Below, one piece after another: positions 15,679 to 24,665 of a stretch of DNA of 64,000 nt. A program made the position numbers and the translations under genes. Location: NCBI GenBank assembly GCA_017474045.1, contig JAFUHX010000039.1, forward strand, positions 1 to 64,000, in the 5' to 3' direction. The DNA is from Clostridia bacterium. Its GTDB lineage: Bacteria; Bacillota; Clostridia; Oscillospirales; Acutalibacteraceae. A model generated the notes under the pieces. It did not search any database. It was given only the letters and a program-made list of their open reading frames with translations, and was not told the DNA's origin. Positions within the stretch are counted from its first letter, which is position 1, and each line of letters begins with the position of its first letter.

Positions 15679-16173
15679 TTATGTTTTTTTGTTGTTTTTT
15701 TCTTCACTTTGAACACATTTTTCTTTTGTTTTTTTCTTCATTTTTAAAAATTTTTCTTTTCCAAGACAGATTTTATTTTTTATTCTTTTTGAAATCTTCA
15801 ACAAAAACTTCTCAAGCTTTCTGAAGGGCAACAAAACAAAATCCTGAATTTTTCTCGCTCCCCTGCTGACTTTTTTCAAAAAGAAAGAAGCATATTTTCC
15901 GGCTGTTAACATAAAAGATGAAAAGCCCACCGCCTGTGCGAAAAACAGCTCAGGTCTGATTTCACCCCTTGAATAAACAAGAAAAAAACAAAAAGATAAA
16001 AACGCCGAAATTAAACAAAACAGAAAATCTGAAACAAAATAAGCTACTTTTCCGTTTCCGAAAAAACTTCTGAAAAAGGAAACAGCAACATAAAGAACTC
16101 CGACTAAAAAGCCAAGACCAACAGCACTTAAAAAGTTACTTATTTGTTCAAAGGAAGAAACAACATAGGTCAT
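15679..16173 (-). CDS. yabQ: Spore cortex biosynthesis protein YabQ
   Basis: A 164-residue membrane protein with an N-terminal block of about four helices (SAVGLGFLVGVLYVAVSFF, FLFCLISAFLSFCFFLVYSR, FFAQAVGFSSFML) followed by a very basic Lys-rich tail. This is the YabQ form; in Bacillus YabQ is needed for spore cortex formation and sits in the outer forespore membrane. It overlaps yabP by 4 bases, which implies coupled translation. The assignment rests mostly on the conserved gene order and topology. Confidence 0.85.
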   Translation of the reverse strand: MTYVVSSFEQISNFLSAVGLGFLVGVLYVAVSFFRSFFGNGKVAYFVSDFLFCLISAFLSFCFFLVYSRGEIRPELFFAQAVGFSSFMLTAGKYASFFLKKVSRGARKIQDFVLLPFRKLEKFLLKISKRIKNKICLGKEKFLKMKKKTKEKCVQSEEKNNKKT

Positions 16174-16505
16174 CGGAACACCTTTGAAAAAAAGCTTTCA
16201 TTTTTTGAGGTTTTTTCAACATAAACCATCGCTGAAATATTGCCCTCAACAAAAAGCTGGCCTTCATCAATATTGAGCCTTGAAATATGAAGCTGCGAAC
16301 CGCTGATTGTCAGCTCACCATAGTCTGTGTAGGCAACAATTGCAGTTTCGTCAAAGCTGTCAACATCGGTAACACCTGTTACCGAAAGATTTTTTCTGTC
16401 TTCCAGAATTATGTTGTGCGGAGCTTTTATTTTTCCTGAAGCGTCTGTCATATCAGTTACCTTATGCGAAAAAACGCAAAACCCTTTCAATAGTCTTTCT
16501 TTCAC
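16170..16505 (-). CDS. yabP: Sporulation protein YabP
   Basis: A 111-residue YabP/YqfC-family protein. HNIILEDRKNLSVTGVTDVDSFDETAIVAYTDYGELTISG (split here across the conserved core) and LHISRLNIDEGQLFVEGNI are characteristic: a short beta-rich protein with the LSVTGV and ISRLN motifs. YabP is a mother-cell sporulation protein linked to cortex or coat assembly. The gene overlaps yabQ by 4 bases and lies directly after yabO, as in Bacillus and other clostridia. Confidence 0.9.
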   Translation of the reverse strand: MKERLLKGFCVFSHKVTDMTDASGKIKAPHNIILEDRKNLSVTGVTDVDSFDETAIVAYTDYGELTISGSQLHISRLNIDEGQLFVEGNISAMVYVEKTSKNESFFSKVFR

Positions 16506-16546
16506 TGAATGATATGCTTTTCAAGAAAAAAATATAACGCTTCCCT

Positions 16547-16786
16547 TTATATTATTTCATACATTAAAGGTGCATCTTCTTTATTGGCGTGTTCAGTTAC
16601 AATAAGCACCCTCGCTTTGATTATTCTTTCGCCCATCTGAATTTCAATTTCGTCGCCCACCTTAACATCATAAGAAGCTCTGGCAACTTTTCCGTTAACG
16701 GTTACATGCTTTGCATCGCAAACCTCATTTGCAACGCTTCTTCTTTTTATAAGTCGGGAAACCTTTAAATATTTATCAAGTCTCAT
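16547..16786 (-). CDS. rqcP: S4-domain ribosome-associated quality-control protein RqcP (YabO)
   Basis: A 79-residue S4 RNA-binding protein (MRLDKYLKVSRLIKRRSVANE, then HVTVNGKVARASYDVKVGDE). RqcP works with RqcH on obstructed 50S subunits during alanine tailing of stalled nascent chains. Length and motif order fit exactly. It lies between hup and yabP in the conserved block. The hup terminator at 16819-16838 is directly upstream, so expression of yabO-yabP-yabQ depends on read-through or an unseen promoter. Confidence 0.92.
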   Translation of the reverse strand: MRLDKYLKVSRLIKRRSVANEVCDAKHVTVNGKVARASYDVKVGDEIEIQMGERIIKARVLIVTEHANKEDAPLMYEII

Positions 16787-16818
16787 TTTAAAACAAAAAC
16801 TCCTTTTTCAAAATCAAA

Positions 16819-16838
16819 GGGCTGTCCCGAGACAGCCC
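16819..16838 (-). terminator. Terminator between hup and rqcP
   Basis: GGGCTGTC (16819-16826) pairs with GACAGCCC (16831-16838) around CCGA; on the minus strand TTTGATTTTG follows. It is strong enough to set HU at a higher level than the downstream genes. Confidence 0.75.
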
Positions 16839-16858
16839 ATGAAACCCAAACTATTAAA

Positions 16859-17131
16859 TTATTTAACAGCCTTCTTAAGACCTGCGCCGGCCTTGAATGA
16901 GGGAACCTTAGATGCAGCGATTGTGATTGAAGCGCCTGTGCTGGGGTTACGGCCTTCTCTTGCTGCTCTTTCTTTAACCTCGAATGTTCCGAAGCCAATA
17001 AGCTGAACCTTATCGCCGGCAACAAGTGCGCCTTCGATTGAAGCGAAAACAGCGTTAACTGCCTTTTCTGCGTCTTTCTTTGAAAGTTCGGCCTTTTCTG
17101 CTACAGCAGCAACTAATTCGGTTTTATTCAT
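16859..17131 (-). CDS. hup: HU-family nucleoid protein
   Basis: A 90-residue HU/IHF-family DNA-binding protein ([20 protein letters not shown], then [20 protein letters not shown] in the DNA-binding arm). It bends and compacts DNA as a dimer. I start at ATG 17131 because GGAGG is 8 bases upstream; a longer frame adds five unsupported residues. It sits between mazG and rqcP and is followed by a strong terminator. Confidence 0.96.
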   Translation of the reverse strand: MNKTELVAAVAEKAELSKKDAEKAVNAVFASIEGALVAGDKVQLIGFGTFEVKERAAREGRNPSTGASITIAASKVPSFKAGAGLKKAVK

Positions 17132-17178
17132 TTTTGTGTCCTCCAAAAAATATATTTTCCATAAGACCTTTTAAGGTC

Positions 17179-17985
17179 TTAGTTGGATCTGAGAATTTTT
17201 TTAGCTTCGTCCCAAAGCTCGTCGAGCTCTTCAAGAGACATTGCCTTGATGTTGAGATTTCTTTCTTCTGCAATTTTTTCAAGAGTTAAATAGCGCTTTA
17301 TGAATTTATCGTTAGCAACGGTGAGAGCTTCTTCGGCATCAACATCAAGAAACCTTGAAACATTGACTGCGCTGAAAAGAACATCGCCCATTTCGTCGAT
17401 TACTCTTTCGTAGCTTTCGTTTTCAGCGGCAAGCTTCAGCTCTTTAACTTCTTTTTCAAGAGCATCATAAGCCCCTGAAATATCGCTCCAGTCAAAGCCG
17501 TCTTTCCTTGCTTTTTCCTGAACCTTCTGAGCCCTCATTAAAGCAGGAAGCTCTTTTGGAACCTTTTCCATTGAAGAACCCTGAGTTTTCTGACCCTTGC
17601 TTTTTCTTTTTATGGAATCCCAGTTTGAAAGAACCTCTTCAGTTCCGTCAACCTTAACAGAACCGAAAACATGAGGATGCCTTTCAACAAGCTTTTTACA
17701 AAGTCCGTCGATAACATGGGAGATATCGAAGCTGTTTTCTTCCTTTTCAATCTGGGCATGGAAAACAACCTGCAAAAGAACATCACCCAGCTCTTCACAA
17801 AGAAGAGCCTTATCGTTTTTGTTGATAGCTTCAATTACTTCATAGGTCTCTTCGATAAAAGACTTCCGAATACTTTCGTGGGTCTGTTCAGCATCCCACG
17901 GACAGCCGCCGGGAGAACGCAAAAGAGCCATTATTTCAAGAAGATCTTCAAAGCTATAGCTTTCTTTAATTTTAAAATCAACCAT
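17179..17985 (-). CDS. mazG: Nucleoside triphosphate pyrophosphohydrolase MazG (YabN-like)
   Basis: Hydrolyses NTPs/dNTPs to monophosphates and PPi, a house-cleaning role. The protein of about 268 residues has two MazG domains: the first with SPGGCPWDAEQTHESIRKSF and EETYEVIEAI/EELGDVLLQVVFH (EExxE...ExxD metal motif), the second with EEVLS...KEVKELKLAAE and DEMGDVLFSAVNVSRF. The N-terminal tetrapyrrole-methylase domain of Bacillus YabN is missing. ATG 17985 is chosen because GAGG is well spaced before it. The gene is 22 bases downstream of the SpoVB-like gene. Confidence 0.93.
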   Translation of the reverse strand: MVDFKIKESYSFEDLLEIMALLRSPGGCPWDAEQTHESIRKSFIEETYEVIEAINKNDKALLCEELGDVLLQVVFHAQIEKEENSFDISHVIDGLCKKLVERHPHVFGSVKVDGTEEVLSNWDSIKRKSKGQKTQGSSMEKVPKELPALMRAQKVQEKARKDGFDWSDISGAYDALEKEVKELKLAAENESYERVIDEMGDVLFSAVNVSRFLDVDAEEALTVANDKFIKRYLTLEKIAEERNLNIKAMSLEELDELWDEAKKILRSN

Positions 17986-18007
17986 AATATACCTCAACGC
18001 TCCTATT

Positions 18008-19771
18008 TTAACCTAATAATCCAAATTTTTCAAGGACTTTTGCAATTTTTTCACCTTTTGGTAACATTTCTAAGTCATCTTTTGCAATTCCTTTAATAAG
18101 AAGCATTAAAATCGCATAAATTCCGGCTCCGCAAACGATTGCACCGGCTGTTGAAACGGTATTTCCCATGGCAAGCTTTGAGTCAAAAAGGAAATAGGCT
18201 CCGTAGGCTGTTACACCGCAGGCAGCACCGGCAACCAAAGGCTTGACAAAAACTGAAACGAAATTAATCTTAACGCCCGTCACCTTAAGAAGTGAAGTCA
18301 GGTTAATTGAAAGCATCAGAACATAGCAAACAGTTGTGCTTACGGGTGCGCCAAAGATGTTTATTTCAGGATTACCAACAAGAATAAAGTTTAAAATTAT
18401 TTTAACAGCTGAGCCTAAAGCAACCGTTCTCAACGGAATATCGGTTCTTCCCACAGCCTGAAGCATATTTGTTATGGGAGAAACAATGGCAAAGAGAAAT
18501 GTTCCCAGTCCGTAGAGAACAAGCATCGGTGTTTCTATGGGAACAGCGTGAAGAAGGTTGGGATAGAACAAAGTTAAAATTGGCTTTGCCAAAGCGGCAA
18601 TTCCAAAGCCTGCAGGAAGAGCAATCATCATTGCAACTCTTAAAACTGACTCAATCGCTGATTTAATTTCAAGCTTGTTTTTGGTTGCCCATGCTCTTGA
18701 AAGAACGGGAATTGCGCTGATTCCCAGAGTCAGAGTGATTGTGGGAACAAGGTTTTTGATATTAAGAACACTTGCGTGAGCGCCATAGAGATAGTTAACT
18801 ATTCCTTCGTCAAGAGTCTGAGCCGCAGCCAGAGAAGCTCCGAACATTTCTTTTATTATAGATTCGCCGCTTTCAAGCGCAAACGCAAGACGGTTTCTTA
18901 TGGTGGTGTCGTCAATTATGTTGCTGACATTGAGAATAACCGAGCTGAGCGCAACAGGTGCGGCAATTTTAATGAGACTTTTTCTGATGGAGCTTTCGCT
19001 TTCGGGAAGCGGAGAATTGACAATTTCTTCTCTTGTGAAGCCAAAGCCCTTTCTTTTATATCTGATGAAAAGATATAAAAGTCCAAACATTGAACCGAGA
19101 GTTACGCCCAAAATGGCAACAGCCGCCGCATAAGGATATATTGCACTGAGTGCTTCCGCCTCATTATGAACCTCAATACCAAACACGGTTGCAACGCCGT
19201 CAACAGCCTTTTCGTGATAGCTTTTAATCCAGCTGTTAAAGCAAAGATAGGTTGCGGCAAGACCGAAAGTAAGCTTGACTATTGCTTCAATAACCTGAGA
19301 AACTCCCGTGGGAGTCATATTGTTGAGTCCCTCGTAATAACCGCGGAAAGAAGACATCATGCAGCAAAAAAGAATACACGGTGCAACAGCAATTATGCTT
19401 ATGTAGTTAAGCGGAGACTTAACAAGATGGGAATAAGGAACAGCAATTGCAGTCAACAAAACCGTTCCGAAAAGACCAACGATAAAGAAAAGCTTTCTGG
19501 CAACCTTGAAAACCAGCTGAGCATCTTTGATTTTTCCAAGCTCAACATTTTGCGAAACCATTTTTGCAACAGCAACCGGAAGCCCTGCCATTGAAATTGC
19601 ATAAAGAGGATTATAAACAGCATAGGCACCGCTGAAATAGCCGAAGCCCTCTGTAGTAATCAGGTTTGTCAAGGGTATTTTATAAAGAGCACCTATAAGC
19701 TTGACCGCAACGGTTGCAATGGCAAGAACACCTGCACCCGTCAGCAAGCTTTGCTTTTTTCTTTCAGCCAT
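18008..19771 (-). CDS. SpoVB/YabM-like polysaccharide flippase (MOP superfamily)
   Basis: A 587-residue membrane protein with about 14 helices. The start LLTGAGVLAIATVAVKLIGA and GYFSGAYAVYNPLYAISMAG match the SpoVB/MurJ-type flippases that move lipid-linked oligosaccharides across the membrane. Its position directly before mazG corresponds to Bacillus YabM. It may act in spore cortex or wall precursor export. I avoid a gene symbol because SpoVB, YabM and related paralogues cannot be separated here. Confidence 0.87.
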   Translation of the reverse strand: MAERKKQSLLTGAGVLAIATVAVKLIGALYKIPLTNLITTEGFGYFSGAYAVYNPLYAISMAGLPVAVAKMVSQNVELGKIKDAQLVFKVARKLFFIVGLFGTVLLTAIAVPYSHLVKSPLNYISIIAVAPCILFCCMMSSFRGYYEGLNNMTPTGVSQVIEAIVKLTFGLAATYLCFNSWIKSYHEKAVDGVATVFGIEVHNEAEALSAIYPYAAAVAILGVTLGSMFGLLYLFIRYKRKGFGFTREEIVNSPLPESESSIRKSLIKIAAPVALSSVILNVSNIIDDTTIRNRLAFALESGESIIKEMFGASLAAAQTLDEGIVNYLYGAHASVLNIKNLVPTITLTLGISAIPVLSRAWATKNKLEIKSAIESVLRVAMMIALPAGFGIAALAKPILTLFYPNLLHAVPIETPMLVLYGLGTFLFAIVSPITNMLQAVGRTDIPLRTVALGSAVKIILNFILVGNPEINIFGAPVSTTVCYVLMLSINLTSLLKVTGVKINFVSVFVKPLVAGAACGVTAYGAYFLFDSKLAMGNTVSTAGAIVCGAGIYAILMLLIKGIAKDDLEMLPKGEKIAKVLEKFGLLG

Positions 19772-19786
19772 AGTCTGATTCTCCTT

Positions 19787-21274
19787 TTAGTGATTATTCT
19801 CTTCCGCTTCAATATAAAACTGCTCAATTCGTTTTTTACGATTAAGAATTTCATCGAAGCCGTTAATATATTCATACGGATATTTATAGTTAAAAATTCT
19901 TTCAATAACATTATTATAGGGATTTTTTAGCTTTGTTACGGCGCCTGCACCAACGGCAATAACCGTGTGACATTCTTCCATCATATAGACATTATATTCA
20001 CATTCAAAGTTTTTCTTTGCCCAACCGACATTTTCAAGATTTCCCAGACATTTGCTCTGACGATACATATAATACGGAATGTAGCCCTCTTCACTAAGGC
20101 GGGAAGCGGCAATTTCAAGCATTTCATTGGCAAGGTCTGCGTTGCCTTTTTCCATTTCGTCCGTAACCAGTCTTGAAGAACGCTTAAGGGCAAGAGTGTG
20201 AACGGTAACATTTTCAGGAGAGAAGGAAAGAACCTTGTTCAGCGTTTTTTCAAAGCCTTCAACAGTATCGGTGGGTAAGGCAGCAATAACATCCATGTTT
20301 ATGTTATCAAAGCCCATTTCTCTCGCCAGAAGCATCGCCTCTTCCGTTTGCTCAGCTGTATGCTTTCTTCCGATTATTTCAAGAATATTATTATCAAACG
20401 TCTGAGGATTGATACTTATTCTTCCGGCTGAGCTCTGTTTGATTACCTCAAGCTTTTCTTTGGTGATGCTGTCAGGTCTTCCAGACTCAATGGTATATTC
20501 AATTTCTTTTGAAAGACAGAAGTTTCGGCTTATGGCGTCTGTTACCTTTTTTAAGTTTTCAGGGTCTAAAGCAGTGGGAGTTCCGCCGCCGATATAAACA
20601 CTTTCAAGACGAAGAGAAAGCCTTTTTGCAATTTTTCCCGTTTCTTCAATTTCCTTGCAAAGAAGCTCAACATATTGAGAAATAAGCTTTTTTGCGCTGT
20701 TGTTTGAATGAGAAACAAAAGAGCAATAACTGCATCTTGTGGGGCAAAAAGGAATTGAAACATAGAGACTGAAGGAATCAGTTTTTGTTTTGTTGATAAT
20801 CGCCTCTTCGGTTTTGGCAACATTAAACGCCAGTTGAGTTTTTCTTTCGCTGACCTTAAGCTCATTAATAAAATAAGCCTTTGCTTCTTCATCGCCATAT
20901 TTTTTGCAAAGATTTGTCATAAGCTTTGCAGGTCTCACACCGGTCAGAATTCCCCAAGGAGAAGCATAACCTGTTAAGCTGCAAAGAACGTTATAAAGCA
21001 TTATTGCCGTTTTTCTTTCAAAGAAAGCATTATCGCTGTCATCAGCTCTTTTGTCGCTGAGAGAAAAAAACTCTTTTTCGCTTTTTTTCTTTTCACAGAC
21101 TGAAGCAGAAATTTCCACCTCGGCGCCTTTTTCGGAATAATCAAGACTTATTGAAATATAGTTTTCTTCATCGTTTCTTTCGCTTGTAACATTAATTTTT
21201 TCCGTTGGGAAAAAAACTCTTATAAGATTTTCACTTTCATAATGAAACGGGTTATTTATTATAACAAGATTCAT
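19787..21274 (-). CDS. hemZ: Radical-SAM coproporphyrinogen dehydrogenase-like protein HemZ
   Basis: About 495 residues. PFCPTRCSYCSF is the radical-SAM cluster motif (CxxxCxxC), followed by VYIGGGTPTAL, IESGRPDSIT and SINPQTFDNNIL, the HemN/HemZ pattern. An extra N-terminal domain of about 165 residues precedes it, as in HemZ. It would oxidise coproporphyrinogen III without oxygen, although clostridial HemZ members often lack the rest of the haem pathway. ATG 21274 has GGAAGG upstream and overlaps the stop of the preceding metallo-hydrolase gene. Confidence 0.88.
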   Translation of the reverse strand: MNLVIINNPFHYESENLIRVFFPTEKINVTSERNDEENYISISLDYSEKGAEVEISASVCEKKKSEKEFFSLSDKRADDSDNAFFERKTAIMLYNVLCSLTGYASPWGILTGVRPAKLMTNLCKKYGDEEAKAYFINELKVSERKTQLAFNVAKTEEAIINKTKTDSFSLYVSIPFCPTRCSYCSFVSHSNNSAKKLISQYVELLCKEIEETGKIAKRLSLRLESVYIGGGTPTALDPENLKKVTDAISRNFCLSKEIEYTIESGRPDSITKEKLEVIKQSSAGRISINPQTFDNNILEIIGRKHTAEQTEEAMLLAREMGFDNINMDVIAALPTDTVEGFEKTLNKVLSFSPENVTVHTLALKRSSRLVTDEMEKGNADLANEMLEIAASRLSEEGYIPYYMYRQSKCLGNLENVGWAKKNFECEYNVYMMEECHTVIAVGAGAVTKLKNPYNNVIERIFNYKYPYEYINGFDEILNRKKRIEQFYIEAEENNH

Positions 21275-21921
21275 ATATTTTTCCTTCCCCTGCTTGCAAC
21301 ACAATAGGGATTATTTTTTCTTTCAAAATCAAGACTTGTTGATTCACCGTGTCCGCACCAGACAAAATAGTCGCCATCAAGCTCACAAAGCTTTTTTAAA
21401 GAAGACGCCATCTGAAGAACATTACCTCCGGGGAAATCGGTTCTTCCCATGCTCATATAAAAAAGAGTGTCACCCGCAATTAAAAAGCGGTTTAAAAGAT
21501 AGCATACGCTTCCGGCAGTGTGACCCGGGGTGTGAATTACTTTTATTTCATCTTCGCCAAAAGGAAGAACACTTCCGTCAGTAACAACAATATCTGCCTT
21601 TTCAGGAAGTTCAACGCTAACACCAAATTGGCTAAGAAGAGAATATTCACTATTCTGAAAGCATCTTTCGTCTTTTTCGTGAATAACGATTTTTCCGCCG
21701 TAGCGTTTTTTAAGAGGCATAATTCCTGAAATATGGTCAAAATGGCCGTGGGTGAGAAGAATATAATCAAGCTTTGAAACATTGTTTTCTTCAAGAAAAA
21801 ACATCAGGTTTTCGTCATAGACCGCAGGGTCAACAACGGCTGTTTCGCCGCTTTCGGAAACAAGAAGCAAACAATTTGTTGCAAGCTCGCCCAACGCAAT
21901 GGTTTTGATTTCCACGTTCAA
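21271..21921 (-). CDS. MBL-fold metallo-hydrolase (glyoxalase II-like)
   Basis: A 216-residue metallo-beta-lactamase-fold protein with THGHFDH (HxHxDH), the later HTPGHTAGS, GDTLFYMSMGRTDFPG and a final CGHGES. This is the YqgX/GloB-like small hydrolase group, often thioesterases. The specific substrate is unknown. It is translationally coupled to hemZ by a 4-base overlap and follows dtd by 19 bases. Confidence 0.88.
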   Translation of the reverse strand: MNVEIKTIALGELATNCLLLVSESGETAVVDPAVYDENLMFFLEENNVSKLDYILLTHGHFDHISGIMPLKKRYGGKIVIHEKDERCFQNSEYSLLSQFGVSVELPEKADIVVTDGSVLPFGEDEIKVIHTPGHTAGSVCYLLNRFLIAGDTLFYMSMGRTDFPGGNVLQMASSLKKLCELDGDYFVWCGHGESTSLDFERKNNPYCVASRGRKNI

Positions 21922-21940
21922 AATATTTCCTCCTTAAATT

Positions 21941-22399
21941 TTATTTTTTCAGCCATTCGTCTGTGTTCATGATTATGGTAACAGGGCCGTCGTTAACGAG
22001 CTCAACAGCCATATCTGCACCGAAAATTCCGGTTTGAACATTTGAAACACCCAAAAATCTCAATTCTTTGCAAAACTTTTCATAAAGATCTTTTGCCCTT
22101 TCAGGCGGTGCGGAAGGAATAAACGAAGGGCGCCTTCCCTTAGAAATATCGGCGCAAAGAGTAAACTGAGAAACAACCAGAACGCTTCCGTCAACCTGAG
22201 AAAGCGAAAGATTCATTTTTTCGTTTTCATCTTCAAAAATCCTGATTTCAGCAATCTTTTTGGCAAGAAGCTTCATTTCAGCCTCGCCGTCTTCCGCCAT
22301 AACACCGAGAAGAACAAGAAAGCCCTTCTGAATTTCACCTGTTATTTCAGAATCAACTGTGACCTTTGCTCTTGAAACTCTTTGAATTACTGCTTTCAT
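21941..22399 (-). CDS. dtd: D-aminoacyl-tRNA deacylase
   Basis: A 152-residue homochirality-checking enzyme that removes D-amino acids (and glycine from tRNA-Ala) from tRNA. MKAVIQRVSRAKVTV, SQFTLCAD (the Ser/Gln/Thr catalytic motif) and NDGPVTI (the Gly-Pro motif) are intact. Firmicutes often place it after rel, as here. A GC-rich hairpin (22409-22439) lies between the two. Confidence 0.95.
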   Translation of the reverse strand: MKAVIQRVSRAKVTVDSEITGEIQKGFLVLLGVMAEDGEAEMKLLAKKIAEIRIFEDENEKMNLSLSQVDGSVLVVSQFTLCADISKGRRPSFIPSAPPERAKDLYEKFCKELRFLGVSNVQTGIFGADMAVELVNDGPVTIIMNTDEWLKK

Positions 22400-22408
22400 A
22401 ATATTAAA

Positions 22409-22439
22409 CCCGGGAAGAAACCTCCGAAGCCTTCCCGGG
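22409..22439 (-). terminator. GC-rich hairpin between rel and dtd
   Basis: CCCGGGAAG (22409-22417) pairs with CTTCCCGGG (22431-22439). On the minus strand only TTTAATATT follows, so it may attenuate rather than fully terminate. It also sits immediately before the dtd ribosome binding region. Confidence 0.55.
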
Positions 22440-22454
22440 CTCCTTTCTTATTTT

Positions 22455-24647
22455 TTATAAGCCTGAACGCTCAACAGAAAGAACACCTTTTATTCGGGTG
22501 ATTTTTTCTTTTACGCTGCTGAGGTGTTCAGCTCCGTTAACGGTTATGGTAAGAAACATTACACATCTTCCGTCTTTTGTGTCTTTGGTAAAAATTGAAT
22601 GAATCATAACGTGTAAATTAGCAAGAAGGGTTGAAATATCGGCAAGAAGACCAACTCTGTGAAGGCAGGTTACACCTAAGGTTACCCTATAATCGTTGCC
22701 GGTTTTAACATCCCACCAAGCGTTTATCCAGCGCTCCGGTTCAGCCGCAAGAGCAATATTTTTCGGAACGTTTGTGCAAGATCTTGTGTGAATTGAAACG
22801 CCGTGACCACGGGTTATAAACCCGATTATTTCGTCGCCGGGAAGCGGGTCGCAGCAACGGGAGAATTTTATTAGGCAATTATCAATTCCCTCAACAACAA
22901 TGCCCTCAGGGCTTCTTGCATATTTTTTCTGAGGAGATGTTACGATTCTTTCTTCTATGGGCTTGCTTTCTTTAACAAGCTTTGCATATTCCTCTTTTAT
23001 TCGCGGAAGAATTTTTGTTAATGAAAGACCGCCGTAGCCGATTGCGGCAAAAAGATCTTCAACCGAAGATAATTTTTGCCTTTCAGCAATTTTCAGAAGA
23101 AATTCCATCATCTGTTTTTCAGGAAGAACGATTGAATTCTTTTTAAACTCACGCTCAACCTCTGCTCTTCCCTCAACAATGTTTTCTTCTCGTTTTTCTT
23201 TCTTGAACCAGCTTTTGATTTTTGTTCTGGCGCTGCTGGTCTTGGCAAATTTAAGCCAGTCACGGCTGGGGCCTCTCGGCTGAGAAGAAGTCAGAATTTC
23301 AATAATTTCACCCGTTTTGATTTCGTGGTCAATGGTTGAAATTCTTCCGTCAACCTTTGCGCCGATCATTTTGTTTCCCACAGCGGAGTGAATGGCATAG
23401 GCAAAGTCAACAATTGTTGCGCCGACGGGAAGGCTGATAACCTTGCCCTTCGGTGTGTAGGCAAAAACCTCTTCCGAAGTGAAATCAGTTTTAATTGCCG
23501 TAACAATTTCTTCAACATCGTCGCTTTCTTTCTGATTTTCAAGAAGCTGCCTTATCCATGCAAGACGTTCTTCAAACTTATCTTTGCCGCCGATTCCCAA
23601 TTTATATTTCCAATGGGCAGCAATTCCGTATTCGGCAGTCTGATGCATTTCCCAGGTTCTTATCTGAACCTCAAAGGGAATTCCCTCTTTACCTATTACG
23701 GTTGTGTGAAGAGACTGATACATATTAGGCTTGGGAGTTGAAATATAATCCTTGAATCTTCCCGGAATGGGATTGAAAATATCGTGAATAATTCCGAGGC
23801 AATAATAACATTGATAAATTGAATCAACAATTATTCTCGCCGCATAAATATCATAAATTTCGTCAATGCTTCTTCCCTGCATATAGGTTTTTCTATAGAT
23901 TCCGTGAACAGACTTTATTCTTCCGGAAATATGAGCATTGGGAAGCTCTGCTGTTATTCTCAGAGAAATCTGATCTTTAATTTTTTCAATGAAATCATGC
24001 TTTGATTCGCTCTGAGTTTCAAGAGTATGCTCAATTTCTTTATAGGCAACCGGATCAAGATAGCTGATTGCAAGATCTTCAAGCTCTTCCTTAAAAGCTC
24101 TGATTCCCAAGCGGTGAGCAATGGGGGCATAGATTTCCAGTGTTTCCCTTGCCTTATAGCGTCTTTTTTCTTCAGGCATGAAGCGAAGAGTTCTCAGATT
24201 ATGAACTCTGTCTGCAAGCTTGATAATAATAACTCTGATGTCTTTCGACATGGCAAGAAACATTTTTCTGATGTTTTCGTTCTGTTGCTCTTCGGCGCTG
24301 GTATTGACTGAAATTTTTCCAAGCTTTGTCAGTCCGTCAACCAAAAGCTCAACCGTTTCGCCAAAAAGAGACTTGATCTGAGCTGATGTATATTCCGTGT
24401 CTTCAACAACATCATGCAAAAGAGCAGCGCAAAGAGAGTCGGCATCCATACACATTTCAGCAAGAATCTGAGCAACCGCAACAGGATGAATAATATATGG
24501 TTCACCTGAACGGCGCTTTTGTTGCTGATGGGCAGTTTTCGCCAACTCATAGGCGCGAAGTATTTTTTCAATATCCGCTTGATTGAAGCAGTTTGATTTT
24601 ATTGTTTCAAGCAATTTCTGAAAACCGTCATCATAAAATTCATCCAT
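22455..24647 (-). CDS. rel: Bifunctional (p)ppGpp synthetase/hydrolase
   Basis: Full-length 730-residue Rel. Domains in order: HD hydrolase (HPVAVAQILAEM, ALLHDVVEDTEYT), synthetase (YQSLHTTVIG, FEVQIRTWEMHQTAEYGIAAH), TGS (FAYTPKGKVISLPVGATIVDFAY), a Cys-containing helical region (CCDPLPGDEIIGFITRGHGV), and a C-terminal ACT domain (YRVTLGVTCLHRVGLLADIS). It senses starvation at the ribosome and sets the alarmone level. The hydrolase HD pair is intact, so both activities are expected. It starts 18 bases after recJ. Confidence 0.97.
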   Translation of the reverse strand: MDEFYDDGFQKLLETIKSNCFNQADIEKILRAYELAKTAHQQQKRRSGEPYIIHPVAVAQILAEMCMDADSLCAALLHDVVEDTEYTSAQIKSLFGETVELLVDGLTKLGKISVNTSAEEQQNENIRKMFLAMSKDIRVIIIKLADRVHNLRTLRFMPEEKRRYKARETLEIYAPIAHRLGIRAFKEELEDLAISYLDPVAYKEIEHTLETQSESKHDFIEKIKDQISLRITAELPNAHISGRIKSVHGIYRKTYMQGRSIDEIYDIYAARIIVDSIYQCYYCLGIIHDIFNPIPGRFKDYISTPKPNMYQSLHTTVIGKEGIPFEVQIRTWEMHQTAEYGIAAHWKYKLGIGGKDKFEERLAWIRQLLENQKESDDVEEIVTAIKTDFTSEEVFAYTPKGKVISLPVGATIVDFAYAIHSAVGNKMIGAKVDGRISTIDHEIKTGEIIEILTSSQPRGPSRDWLKFAKTSSARTKIKSWFKKEKREENIVEGRAEVEREFKKNSIVLPEKQMMEFLLKIAERQKLSSVEDLFAAIGYGGLSLTKILPRIKEEYAKLVKESKPIEERIVTSPQKKYARSPEGIVVEGIDNCLIKFSRCCDPLPGDEIIGFITRGHGVSIHTRSCTNVPKNIALAAEPERWINAWWDVKTGNDYRVTLGVTCLHRVGLLADISTLLANLHVMIHSIFTKDTKDGRCVMFLTITVNGAEHLSSVKEKITRIKGVLSVERSGL

Positions 24648-24665
24648 AAAAACCTTCCCCCTCTT